Below are positions 24,702-32,169 of a DNA stretch of 42,008 bases, piece after piece; position 1 is the stretch's first letter, and each line of letters starts with the position of its first letter. Both the position numbers and the translations under genes were made by a program. The notes beneath the pieces were generated by a model that was not told where the DNA came from, did no database searches, and worked only from the letters and a program-made list of their open reading frames with translations. Source of the DNA: Planctomycetaceae bacterium (lineage in GTDB: Bacteria; Planctomycetota; Planctomycetia; Pirellulales; Thermoguttaceae); assembly GCA_012719125.1 (NCBI GenBank), contig JAAYAY010000158.1, positions 1 to 42,008 of the forward strand. The letters are read 5' to 3'.

Positions 24702-25400
24702 TCACTCTTGTTCCGGCTGGGGTGACTCCAGGGAGTCCCTTTCGGTGGAATCGAACTGGCCGCTCGCCCGGGACGGTTCCGATTCGGGGGACGCCGCCGA
24801 CACCACGACCTGGGATGGCCGCACGACCCGGTCGTGCAGGCGAAAGCCAACCTGCGTGACGTGCAGGACCGTTCCGGCGGGATGGTCGGACGACGGCATC
24901 TGCGAAATCGCCTCGTGAAGGTTCGGGTCGAAAGGTTCGCCCAAGGCGTCGATCTTGACGCAATGGTAACGCTCGAGGGTGCTCTCCAGTTGGGTGCAGA
25001 CCATCTTGAAACCGGCGAGCAGCACGTCGGCCTCGCCCGCCTTCTCGGCCGCTTCCACCGCACGGCCCATGTTGTCCCAGACGGGGAGCAAATCGCGGAG
25101 CAAGTCGAGATTCGCGTAGCGGCGTTCCTCTTCCATCTGCCGGTAGGCCCGGCGCCGGAAATTCTCCAACTCCGCGGAACTCCGCAGCGCACGGTCCTGG
25201 GCTTCCTGCAACTCGGCCTGCAGACTCTCGAGGTCGGCGGCAAGACCGTCGGCCACCGACTCGGCGTCAATGCCGGCCGCCTCCACGGGGGACGTCTGTT
25301 CCTCTGAGGCAGTCACATCCGCAATCGGGTCGGCTTGACGCGGTTCATCGCCGGTCGTTGCGTTCGTTTCGGGTGTGGCTTTGGGCGTCTTCTCTGACAC
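24702..25400 (-). CDS. grpE: Nucleotide exchange factor GrpE
   Basis: A 232-residue co-chaperone that speeds ADP release from DnaK. An acidic, disordered N-terminus (1-50) leads into the long dimerising coiled coil (~55-105: LESLQAELQEAQDRALRSSAELENFRRR). The beta-wing domain follows (~130-200), with the conserved GEPFDPNLHEAISQMPSSDHPAGTV block. The start is GTG at 25400, eight bases after GGAGG. The C-terminal ~30 residues are a Ser/Glu-rich extension beyond the usual family end. dnaK itself is not in this window, although dnaJ lies directly upstream. Confidence 0.95.
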   Translation of the reverse strand: MSEKTPKATPETNATTGDEPRQADPIADVTASEEQTSPVEAAGIDAESVADGLAADLESLQAELQEAQDRALRSSAELENFRRRAYRQMEEERRYANLDLLRDLLPVWDNMGRAVEAAEKAGEADVLLAGFKMVCTQLESTLERYHCVKIDALGEPFDPNLHEAISQMPSSDHPAGTVLHVTQVGFRLHDRVVRPSQVVVSAASPESEPSRASGQFDSTERDSLESPQPEQE

Positions 25401-25475
25401 GTCTCATACCTCCAGGTAAGTCTGTTGCGGACCGTTCCAGTCGAAATCAGGCTCATCCGGATTGAAGGGTGGGAT

Positions 25476-26600
25476 TCAGAAGTACTCTTTGAGTTTTGCG
25501 AAGAAACTCTTTCGTTCGGGTGTGACGTTCTTGTGTTCCAACTCGGCGAGTTCGCGGAGGACGGCTTCATGCTCCGGCGTGAGGCTTTTCGGCACCTCGA
25601 TGTAGACCTGAACGAGGAGGTCGCCATTGCCGCGATGGCGCGGATTGGGCATCCCCCGGCCTCGCAGCCGAAAGACCTCGCCGCTGGGAGTGCCGGCCGG
25701 GATCGTCAATTCGTCGCGACCGTTGAGCGTGGGAACTTCAAGAGTCACACCCAGCGCCGCTTGGGCGTATCCAATCGGTATCTGGCAGATCAGGTCGTTT
25801 CCGTCGCGATGGAACAGAGGATGCTCGGCCACCTGGATGAAACAGTAGCAGTCGCCCGGCGGCCCTCCGTTGGGGCTCGGCTCTCCTTCGCCCTGCAACC
25901 GCAGTCGCGTGCCGTTATCGACGCCCGCGGGGATGTTGACCTCGCGGTGGACGCGTTGGACGATCAGGCCGCTTCCGCGGCAGTCGAGGCAGGCGTCGCG
26001 AATGATCGTGCCACGCCCCTGGCAGGAGGGGCAGGTGGTCTGAACCGAGAAGATTCCTGTCGATTGAACGACGCGTCCCTGGCCGCCGCAATAACCGCAC
26101 GGTTCGGGCTTGGTCCCCGGTTTTGCCCCGGACCCGCCGCATTTGTCGCACGGCACGTGACGGTTGAAGGTGATTTCCTTGGTGGCGCCGCGAGCCGCTT
26201 CGAACAGGTCGAGCTTCACCTCGCATTTGACGTCCGCCCCGCGGCGGACCCGGCGCCCGCGCGAGCGTCCGCCGCCGAACATGCTGCCGAACAGGCTGTC
26301 GCCGAAGATGTCGCCGAAGGCTTCAAAGATGTCGCCTACGTCGTGGAAATGGGGCGCCCCGCCCTGGACGCCGTCGATCCCGGCGTGACCGTAGCGGTCG
26401 TAGCGGGCGCGTTTTTCCGCGTTGTTGAGGACCTCGAAGGCTTCCGCGGCTTCCTTGAACCGTTCGACCGCCTCGTCGTTGCCCGGATTGCGGTCCGGGT
26501 GGTACTTCATGGCCATCTTGCGATAGGCGTCGGCAATCTCCTTGTCGGTTGCCGTGCGGTCCACGCCGAGCACTTCGTAATAATCGCGCTTTTCGGCCAT
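25476..26600 (-). CDS. dnaJ: Chaperone DnaJ
   Basis: A 374-residue type I Hsp40 that delivers unfolded protein to DnaK and stimulates its ATPase. The J domain (1-70) has HPD at 34-36. A Gly/Phe-rich linker (~75-115, FGDIFGDSLFGSMFGGG) follows, then four zinc-binding CxxCxGxG motifs (CDKCGGSG, CGYCGGQG, CPSCQGRG, CLDCRGSG) and the substrate-binding C-terminal domains. The ATG at 26600 lacks a clear ribosome site. An inverted repeat 48 bases upstream and a terminator between it and groEL suggest it has its own promoter. Confidence 0.96.
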   Translation of the reverse strand: MAEKRDYYEVLGVDRTATDKEIADAYRKMAMKYHPDRNPGNDEAVERFKEAAEAFEVLNNAEKRARYDRYGHAGIDGVQGGAPHFHDVGDIFEAFGDIFGDSLFGSMFGGGRSRGRRVRRGADVKCEVKLDLFEAARGATKEITFNRHVPCDKCGGSGAKPGTKPEPCGYCGGQGRVVQSTGIFSVQTTCPSCQGRGTIIRDACLDCRGSGLIVQRVHREVNIPAGVDNGTRLRLQGEGEPSPNGGPPGDCYCFIQVAEHPLFHRDGNDLICQIPIGYAQAALGVTLEVPTLNGRDELTIPAGTPSGEVFRLRGRGMPNPRHRGNGDLLVQVYIEVPKSLTPEHEAVLRELAELEHKNVTPERKSFFAKLKEYF

Positions 26601-26647
26601 GATGGTTGCAGGAGAGCGGCGTACGGTTGGGGCTGAATATTGTTGCT

Positions 26648-26679
26648 CGTTCCGCGAACAAGCGTTCTTTCGCGGAACG
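26648..26679. promoter_or_regulatory. Inverted repeat upstream of dnaJ, possible operator
   Basis: CGTTCCGCGAA (26648-26658) and TTCGCGGAACG (26669-26679) are exact reverse complements around ten bases, about 50 bases before the dnaJ start. The spacing suits a dimeric repressor. It matches neither CIRCE (TTAGCACTC-n9-GAGTGCTAA) nor the HspR HAIR sequence, so the regulator is unknown. Confidence 0.45.
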
Positions 26680-26710
26680 CAAAGCGACTATCGGCAGGCG
26701 ACTATTGGCG

Positions 26711-26743
26711 AAAACGGGCCGCCCCAGGATGGAGACGGCCCGT
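26711..26743 (-). terminator. Intrinsic terminator after groEL (538-residue copy)
   Basis: On the minus strand ACGGGCCG pairs with CGGCCCGT across a 14-base loop, then TTTTCG follows. It lies 26 bases beyond the stop of the groEL gene ending at 26769, and separates the groEL transcript from dnaJ-grpE. Confidence 0.75.
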
Positions 26744-26768
26744 ATCGTGAATCCAGCAAAGGACGGGG

Positions 26769-28385
26769 TTAGCGAACCGCCCCTTCCGTGGCCGGAGCTT
26801 TTTCGTCCTTGTCCAGATCAGTGACCAGCGTTTCCGTGGTCAGCATCAGGCCGGCGATACTCGCGGCATTTTCCAGGGCGGTCCGGACCACCTTGAGCGG
26901 ATCGATAATCCCCGCCTTGAACATGTCGACGTACGCGCCTTCGGCGGCGTCGTAACCGGTGTTGGTCGGCTTCTCCGAGACTTCATCGGCGATCACGGCA
27001 CCGTCGAGACCGCAGTTGTCGGCGATCTGCTCCAGAGGCTTGCTCAGCACCCTGGCGATGATATCGACGCCGATCTTCTCGTCGCCCCGAGCGCCGGAAC
27101 GGGCAGCCTCGACCGCGGCTTTGCAGCGAAGCAGGGCTACGCCGCCGCCGGGAAGAATGCCTTCCTCGACCGCCGCGCGGGTTGCATGCAGGGCGTCCTC
27201 GACGCGAGCCTTGGTTTGCTTCATCTCGGCCTCGGTGTTGGCGCCCACAGACACGACCGCCACGCCGCCGGACAGCTTGGCCAGGCGTTCTTGGTACTTT
27301 TCGCGATCGTAATCGCTCTCGGTCGTTTCGATCTGCGAACGGAGTTGATCGACGCGGGCCTTGATATCGGTCTTCTTGCCGGCGCCTTCGACGATCGTGG
27401 TCGAGTCCTTGTCGACCGTGATTTTCTTGGCCTGTCCGAGGTGCTCCAGGGTGAGGTTCTCGAGCTTGATGCCGAGGTCCTCGCTGATCATCGTGCCCCC
27501 GGTCAGGATGGCAATGTCGCCGAGCATGGCCTTGCGGCGATCGCCGAAGCCCGGTGCTTTAACCGCACAGACGTTGAGGACGCCGCGGAGCTTGTTGACC
27601 ACCAGCATGGTCAGCGCCTCGCCCTCGATGTCCTCAGCAATGATCAGCAGAGCGCGGCCGGTCCGCCCGACCTTTTCAAGGATGGGGATCAAGTCGCGGA
27701 TGTTGCTGATCTTCTTCTCGTGGATGAGGATCAGTGCGTCCTCGATCTGGCAATCCATCTCGGGAGTGCGGTTGATGAAGTAGGGTGAGAGGTAGCCCTT
27801 GTCGAACTGCATCCCTTCCACGACCTCGTAGGTCGTTTCGGCCGTCTTGCCCTCTTCGACGGTGATCACGCCGTCCTTGCCGACCTTCTCCATGGCCTCG
27901 GCCAACAGGTTGCCGATGGCGCGATCGTTGTTGGCACTGATCGCACCCACGTTGGCGATCTCTTCCTGCTTGGTGACGACCTTGCGCATCGAGATGAGAT
28001 GTTCGATGGCGGCATCGACGCCGCGCTCGATTCCGCGGCGGATGGCGGCCGGGTTGCTGCCTGCGGCGACATTCCGCAGACCTTCCTTGAAGATGGCTCG
28101 GGCCAAAACGGTGGCCGTAGTGGTGCCGTCGCCCGCGATGTCGGAGGTCTTGGACGCGACCTCGTTGACGAGTTTGGCGCCCATGTTCTCGAACCGATCT
28201 TCGAGTTCGATTTCTTTACTGACGGTGACGCCGTCCTTGGTGACCGTTGGGCCGCCGAAGGACTTGTCGAGGATCACGTTTCGGCCCGTCGGGCCCATGG
28301 TGACCGCGACCGCATCGGCCAGCTTTTCGACGCCCTGAAGAATTCGCTTTCGGGCTTGATCATCAAAAAGAAGTTGCTTTGCCAC
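26769..28385 (-). CDS. groEL: Chaperonin GroEL, copy without GGM tail
   Basis: A 538-residue Hsp60 subunit. Conserved blocks include [31 protein letters not shown]-type N-terminal residues, the ATPase [13 protein letters not shown] motif and the apical [11 protein letters not shown] region. The C-terminus is [18 protein letters not shown] rather than the usual Gly-Gly-Met repeat, unlike the copy at 28912. It starts with GTG at 28385, preceded by AAGGA, 109 bases after groES. Genomes with two groELs often keep one GroES-linked housekeeping copy and one specialised copy. Here the copy lacking GGM directly follows groES. Confidence 0.96.
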   Translation of the reverse strand: MAKQLLFDDQARKRILQGVEKLADAVAVTMGPTGRNVILDKSFGGPTVTKDGVTVSKEIELEDRFENMGAKLVNEVASKTSDIAGDGTTTATVLARAIFKEGLRNVAAGSNPAAIRRGIERGVDAAIEHLISMRKVVTKQEEIANVGAISANNDRAIGNLLAEAMEKVGKDGVITVEEGKTAETTYEVVEGMQFDKGYLSPYFINRTPEMDCQIEDALILIHEKKISNIRDLIPILEKVGRTGRALLIIAEDIEGEALTMLVVNKLRGVLNVCAVKAPGFGDRRKAMLGDIAILTGGTMISEDLGIKLENLTLEHLGQAKKITVDKDSTTIVEGAGKKTDIKARVDQLRSQIETTESDYDREKYQERLAKLSGGVAVVSVGANTEAEMKQTKARVEDALHATRAAVEEGILPGGGVALLRCKAAVEAARSGARGDEKIGVDIIARVLSKPLEQIADNCGLDGAVIADEVSEKPTNTGYDAAEGAYVDMFKAGIIDPLKVVRTALENAASIAGLMLTTETLVTDLDKDEKAPATEGAVR

Positions 28386-28494
28386 GATGGCGGTTCCTTA
28401 TGTGTTCGTTGTTTCGGGGATTCGTACGTATTCGGCTGGAGCCGGCGTGGGCAGCACCTGGGCGGCGCTGCCCGCCAGCCCGCTTTCCGCCGTA

Positions 28495-28797
28495 CTACTT
28501 GATCACCTTGGCCAACACGTCGCTCTCGCGGAGGATCTTCACCTCGCGGCCTTCCACTTCCACGTCGCTGCCGGCGTACTTGCCGTAGATCACCTCGTCG
28601 CCGATGGCGACGGACAACTGGCCGCGTTCGCCGCTGTCGAGCAGCTTGCCCGGGCCGACGGCCAACACGGTGCCTCGCTGGGGCTTCTCCTTGGCCGTGT
28701 CGGGAAGCACAATTCCGCCGGCCGTCATTTCTTCAGCAGCGACGGGCTCGACAACAATGCGATCGTCCAACGGATTGAGATTGATTTGCTTTGCCAT
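28495..28797 (-). CDS. groES: Co-chaperonin GroES
   Basis: A 100-residue Hsp10 subunit capping the GroEL ring. Start ATG at 28797: residues above it in the open frame ([11 protein letters not shown]...) are not family-like. LDDRIVVEP, the mobile loop [34 protein letters not shown] and [17 protein letters not shown] are standard. It stands between two groEL genes and is separated from the upstream copy by a hairpin. It likely serves both chaperonins, though the pairing is not determinable from sequence alone. Confidence 0.95.
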   Translation of the reverse strand: MAKQINLNPLDDRIVVEPVAAEEMTAGGIVLPDTAKEKPQRGTVLAVGPGKLLDSGERGQLSVAIGDEVIYGKYAGSDVEVEGREVKILRESDVLAKVIK

Positions 28798-28849
28798 GGT
28801 TCTAAACCCTCGTCTATTTCGTGAATGTGTTTCTGATTGCGATACCAAG

Positions 28850-28884
28850 GCAACCGGCCGCAGATGCAGCCCGCGGCCGGTTGC
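28850..28884 (-). terminator. Hairpin between groEL (GGM copy) and groES
   Basis: GCAACCGGCCGC (28850-28861) and its exact complement (28873-28884) form a 12-bp stem around 11 bases. It lies 28 bases past the groEL stop on the minus strand. Only a short TTGGTAT follows, so it may attenuate rather than stop transcription. Confidence 0.55.
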
Positions 28885-28911
28885 GGACTGTCGGATCTGA
28901 CACCGGCCTGG

Positions 28912-30585
28912 TTACATACCCATTCCCATGCCGCCCATACCACCCATGCCACCCATACCACCCATGCCGTCCATGCCGCCTCCCGGCGGAGGACCAGGCG
29001 GGGTTTCCTTGGGAATCTCCGTGACCAGGCAGGAGGTGGTCAGCAGCAACGAAGCAACGCTCGCGGCATTCTGGAGAGCCGTTCGGACGACCATGGCGGG
29101 GTCGATAATGCCGGCCTCGACCAGATCGCAATAGGCGTCCTTGTCGGCGTCGTAGCCTTCGTTCTTTTTCATCCGGCGGACCCGATTGACGACGACGGAA
29201 CCTTCCAGCCCGGCGTTCGACGCGATGGCTCGCATGGGAGTGTCGAGGACCTTCTTCACGATCTCGGCACCGAGGGCCTCGTCGCCGACGAGTTCCAGTT
29301 TGTCGAGTGCCTTGTCGCTTCGCAGCAGCGCCACTCCGCCGCCAGGAACGATTCCTTCCTGGAGTGCAGCCTGCGTGGCGGCACGGGCATCTTCCAGGAG
29401 CGCCTTCCGCTCCTTCATCTCCGTCTCTGTTGCGGCCCCGCAATGGATCTGAGCCACGCCGCCAGCCAGCTTGGCCAGCCGTTCCTGGAGCTTCTCCTTG
29501 TCGTAGTCGCTGGTGGTAGTTTCAATTTCGGCACGGATCTGATTGGCCCGGCCCTCGATGGCCTCTTTCGAGCCGGCGCCGCCGACGATGGTCGTATCGT
29601 CAGACGTGATGATGACCTTCTTCGCCGTCCCCAGGTCGCTGAGCTTGACGGCGTCGAGCGAGACGCCCAGATCCTTGAACAGCGCCTGCCCGCCGGTCAG
29701 GGTGGCGATGTCGCCCAACATGGCTTTGCGGCGGTCGCCGTAGCCGGGAGCCTTCACCGCACACACGTTGAGGATGCCCCGCATTTTGTTGACGACCAGC
29801 GTCGCCAGGGCTTCGCCCTCGATGTCTTCGGCGATAATTAAGAGCGGTTTGTTCGCCTTGCTGATCGCTTCCAGAAGAGGCACGAGATCCTTCGCGCTGG
29901 AGATCTTCTCCTCGTGAAGCAGAACGAGGCACTTCTCCAACTCGGCCGTCTGATTGTCGGGATTCGTGACAAAATGGGGCGACAGAAAACCGCGGTCGAA
30001 CTGCATCCCCTCCACGACCTCGACATACGTCTCCGCCTGGCGTCCTTCTTCCACCGTGATCACGCCGTCCTTGCCCACCTTGATGAAGGCATCGGCCAGG
30101 ACTTGTCCGATGGTGGGATCGTTGTTGCCCGCGATGGTGGCAACCTGGGTAATCTCTTTCTTGTTCTTGGGGTCGATCGGCTTGGCCATCTTGCCGACGG
30201 CCTCAATGACGGCCTCGGCTCCCTTATGGATCCCTCGGGAGAGCGCCATGGGGTCGGCACCGGCGGCCACCATCTTGAGACCCTGCATGTAGATCGCCTC
30301 GGCCAGGACCGTGGCAGTGGTCGTGCCATCGCCAGCCACGTCGTTGGTCTTGCTAGCGGCCTCCTTGACCAATTGGGCCCCGAGATTCTCGTTGGGGTCG
30401 CTCAGGTCGATGTCTTCAGCCACGGTGACCCCGTCTTTGGTCACCTTGGGAGCACCCCAGCCCTTGTCGAGCACGGCGTTGCGGCCCCGGGGGCCGAGCG
30501 TGCTCTTGACGGCTCGGGCCAACTTACTGACGCCGGCTGCCAACGGCTGCCGAGCCTCATCGTCAAACACCATCTTTTTTGCCAC
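28912..30585 (-). CDS. groEL: Chaperonin GroEL, copy with GGM tail
   Basis: A 557-residue Hsp60 subunit and the first gene of the minus-strand block. The ATPase motif [36 protein letters not shown] and the C-terminal run of GGM repeats ([17 protein letters not shown]) are complete. It starts at GTG 30585 with a strong AGGAGG eight bases upstream. The two groEL copies are diverged along their length, so the duplication is old. A 22-base palindrome 45 bases upstream may be regulatory or only a dispersed repeat. No CIRCE element was found in 30586-30900. Confidence 0.96.
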   Translation of the reverse strand: MAKKMVFDDEARQPLAAGVSKLARAVKSTLGPRGRNAVLDKGWGAPKVTKDGVTVAEDIDLSDPNENLGAQLVKEAASKTNDVAGDGTTTATVLAEAIYMQGLKMVAAGADPMALSRGIHKGAEAVIEAVGKMAKPIDPKNKKEITQVATIAGNNDPTIGQVLADAFIKVGKDGVITVEEGRQAETYVEVVEGMQFDRGFLSPHFVTNPDNQTAELEKCLVLLHEEKISSAKDLVPLLEAISKANKPLLIIAEDIEGEALATLVVNKMRGILNVCAVKAPGYGDRRKAMLGDIATLTGGQALFKDLGVSLDAVKLSDLGTAKKVIITSDDTTIVGGAGSKEAIEGRANQIRAEIETTTSDYDKEKLQERLAKLAGGVAQIHCGAATETEMKERKALLEDARAATQAALQEGIVPGGGVALLRSDKALDKLELVGDEALGAEIVKKVLDTPMRAIASNAGLEGSVVVNRVRRMKKNEGYDADKDAYCDLVEAGIIDPAMVVRTALQNAASVASLLLTTSCLVTEIPKETPPGPPPGGGMDGMGGMGGMGGMGGMGMGM

Positions 30586-30629
30586 AGCGGATTCCTCCTG
30601 TTGCTGGCGAAAGATTCAATCGGCGCCCC

Positions 30630-30651
30630 GCGGGAAAAGGCCTTTTCCCGC
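30630..30651. repeat. 22-base perfect palindrome upstream of groEL
   Basis: The block is self-complementary over all 22 bases, with core GGGAAAAGGCCTTTTCCC. It lies 45 bases before the groEL GTG. The shared GGGAAAAGG arm at 23854 suggests a dispersed repeat, but a heat-shock operator is also possible. Confidence 0.8.
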
Positions 30652-30953
30652 CTCGGGCGGTAGCTGTCTCGATCTCAAGAAACGCCGGTAGGCCAATTCT
30701 GGCAGTCGACGCAGATTTTAGACCTTTCATCGGAGCAACGAGCGTGCCAATCGCGACGGAGCGTCTGAAGTTATGTCGTGACAATGAGTTACAAACAACA
30801 GTGTGTGCCAGGAGAACGCCGGGTTTGGCTGCCGGCGGCACCTGGGGATGCCATTTTGGCAGACCCGCCCTATTCATCGGGGAAGATTCAGGCCGGATTA
30901 TTCACAAACCCTTGTTGAATGCTCGAAGTTCGTTGTAGGCAAACATGCTAAAG

Positions 30954-30974
30954 ACAGCCCCCCAGAGGGGCTGT
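30954..30974. repeat. 8-bp hairpin
   Basis: ACAGCCCC (30954-30961) pairs with GGGGCTGT (30967-30974) around a five-base loop. On the minus strand TCTTTA follows, so it could be a weak secondary terminator. Confidence 0.6.
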
Positions 30975-30983
30975 GCATTGGGC

Positions 30984-31055
30984 GGCACGCTCAGAGCGCA
31001 GCGATGGGCGTGGTAACTTGACCATCCACGCCCATCGCTGCGCTCTGAGCGTGCC
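30984..31055. repeat. Perfect 30-bp hairpin
   Basis: Arms 30984-31013 and 31026-31055 are exact reverse complements around a 12-base loop, and the stem resumes beyond one mismatch (TGGG with CCCA). The length exceeds any ordinary terminator. It resembles the long perfect hairpins at 1-312 and 10159-10211. Confidence 0.9.
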
Positions 31056-31126
31056 ACCCATGAATAATCCGGGCTGGTCCCTCCGCTCGGTTTCGTTGCT
31101 CCGGCATCGTTGCCCTTCGAAGACAA

Positions 31127-31166
31127 GAGCCGCCACGGTACACACGATGGCGTACCATGGCGGCTC
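31127..31166 (-). terminator. Hairpin after the TIM-barrel isomerase gene
   Basis: 15-base arms at 31127-31141 and 31152-31166 pair with one mismatch, 50 bases beyond the isomerase stop on the minus strand. TTGTCTT follows the stem. Termination is plausible. Confidence 0.5.
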
Positions 31167-31215
31167 ATCAATTCGGCGGACGGCACGGCGGAGCGTGCCT
31201 GCTACTGTCTTTGCC

Positions 31216-32103
31216 TCACACGTCGCAGATCCGGACGGCCTGGGCCAGGCTTTCCAGGGCGTCGGGACGTTTGGGAACGAATTCCTGGCCCACGTAGCCC
31301 TGGTAACCGCTGTCGACGATGGCTTTCATCAGCTCGGCGTAGTCGAGCGTCTGCGTGTCGTCGATCTCATTCCGGCCGGGAAGTCCACCGGTGTGATAGT
31401 GGCCCCAGCAGTCGGCGTGTTCCTTGATGTCCTTGAGTGGGTCTTCCTTCATCATGCCCGCGTGGTAGATATCGTAAAGGACCTTGACTCGCGGGGAGCC
31501 GACCTGTTCAACGAGCTTGACGTTCCAGGCCGTCGTATCGGCCATGTAGTCCTTGTGGTTGATCGAGTTCAAATACTCCAGGCAGACGGTGACCTTCTTC
31601 TCTTCCGCGTAGCCGGCGATCTTCTTCAGGCCGATCACGCAGTTTTTCAGGCCCTCTTCGTCGTCCATCCCCTCGCGATTGCCTGAGAAGGTGATGGCGT
31701 TGGGAAAACCGGCGTCGGCGCAATCGTCGATACTCTGACGGATCTTGGACAGGCATTCCTCGTGGTTCTCGAGGCGGTTGAGGCCTTTGGTGATCCCGTG
31801 GCTGGGCGTCATGGCGCAGATCAGTCCGTGCTTCTTGAGCGTCGGCCAGTCCTCGGGCTTGACCAGTTCGATCGACTTGAGGCCCAGCTTGACGCAGTAG
31901 GCCGCGAAGGCGTCGAGATCCATGTTGTTTTTCTTGAGGTACCCGTTATAGCACCAGAGGCAGACCGACTGCTTGATGCGGCCTTTCAATTCGGCGGCCG
32001 TTGCCGATTGTACCCGGGACAGGGCGACGCCGAAGGCGGCCGTTCCGGCAAGGGTCTTAAGGGCGGTTCGGCGCTGGATCGGTTGTTCAAAGAAGTCGTG
32101 CAT
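31216..32103 (-). CDS. Secreted hydroxypyruvate-isomerase-like TIM-barrel protein
   Basis: A 295-residue member of the xylose-isomerase-like AP-endonuclease 2/sugar isomerase superfamily. The N-terminus carries a twin-arginine-like signal (IQRRTALKTLAGTAAFGVAL), common in planctomycete versions. The body matches hydroxypyruvate isomerase-type proteins: KQSVCLWCYN, KLGLKSIELV, ITFSGNREGMDDEEGL, LEYLNSINHKDYMADT, VKVLYDIYHAGMM and GQEFVPKRPD, with metal-site acidic residues on the strands. The ATG at 32103 follows AAGGAA. It probably isomerises or epimerises a small sugar acid outside the cytoplasm; the substrate is unknown. It is a single-gene unit ahead of the exporter locus. Confidence 0.88.
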   Translation of the reverse strand: MHDFFEQPIQRRTALKTLAGTAAFGVALSRVQSATAAELKGRIKQSVCLWCYNGYLKKNNMDLDAFAAYCVKLGLKSIELVKPEDWPTLKKHGLICAMTPSHGITKGLNRLENHEECLSKIRQSIDDCADAGFPNAITFSGNREGMDDEEGLKNCVIGLKKIAGYAEEKKVTVCLEYLNSINHKDYMADTTAWNVKLVEQVGSPRVKVLYDIYHAGMMKEDPLKDIKEHADCWGHYHTGGLPGRNEIDDTQTLDYAELMKAIVDSGYQGYVGQEFVPKRPDALESLAQAVRICDV

Positions 32104-32169
32104 GCTGATTCCTTGGCGAGTTGGGGAGAGATGAAGGCAGATTCCGTGCGACGTCGGTATACTGCCTGC

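Larger units (their letters stand above)
30586..31215. other. Gene-free, hairpin-rich interval
   Basis: No gene is supported here. Four inverted repeats account for much of the interval: 30630-30651, 30954-30974, 30984-31055 and 31127-31166, each described separately. The last is placed to end transcription of the minus-strand isomerase gene. Confidence 0.6.

Noticed and set aside
30586-30900. CIRCE heat-shock operator before groEL
   Set aside because: No TTAGCACTC-n9-GAGTGCTAA-like pair was found on either strand in this stretch.
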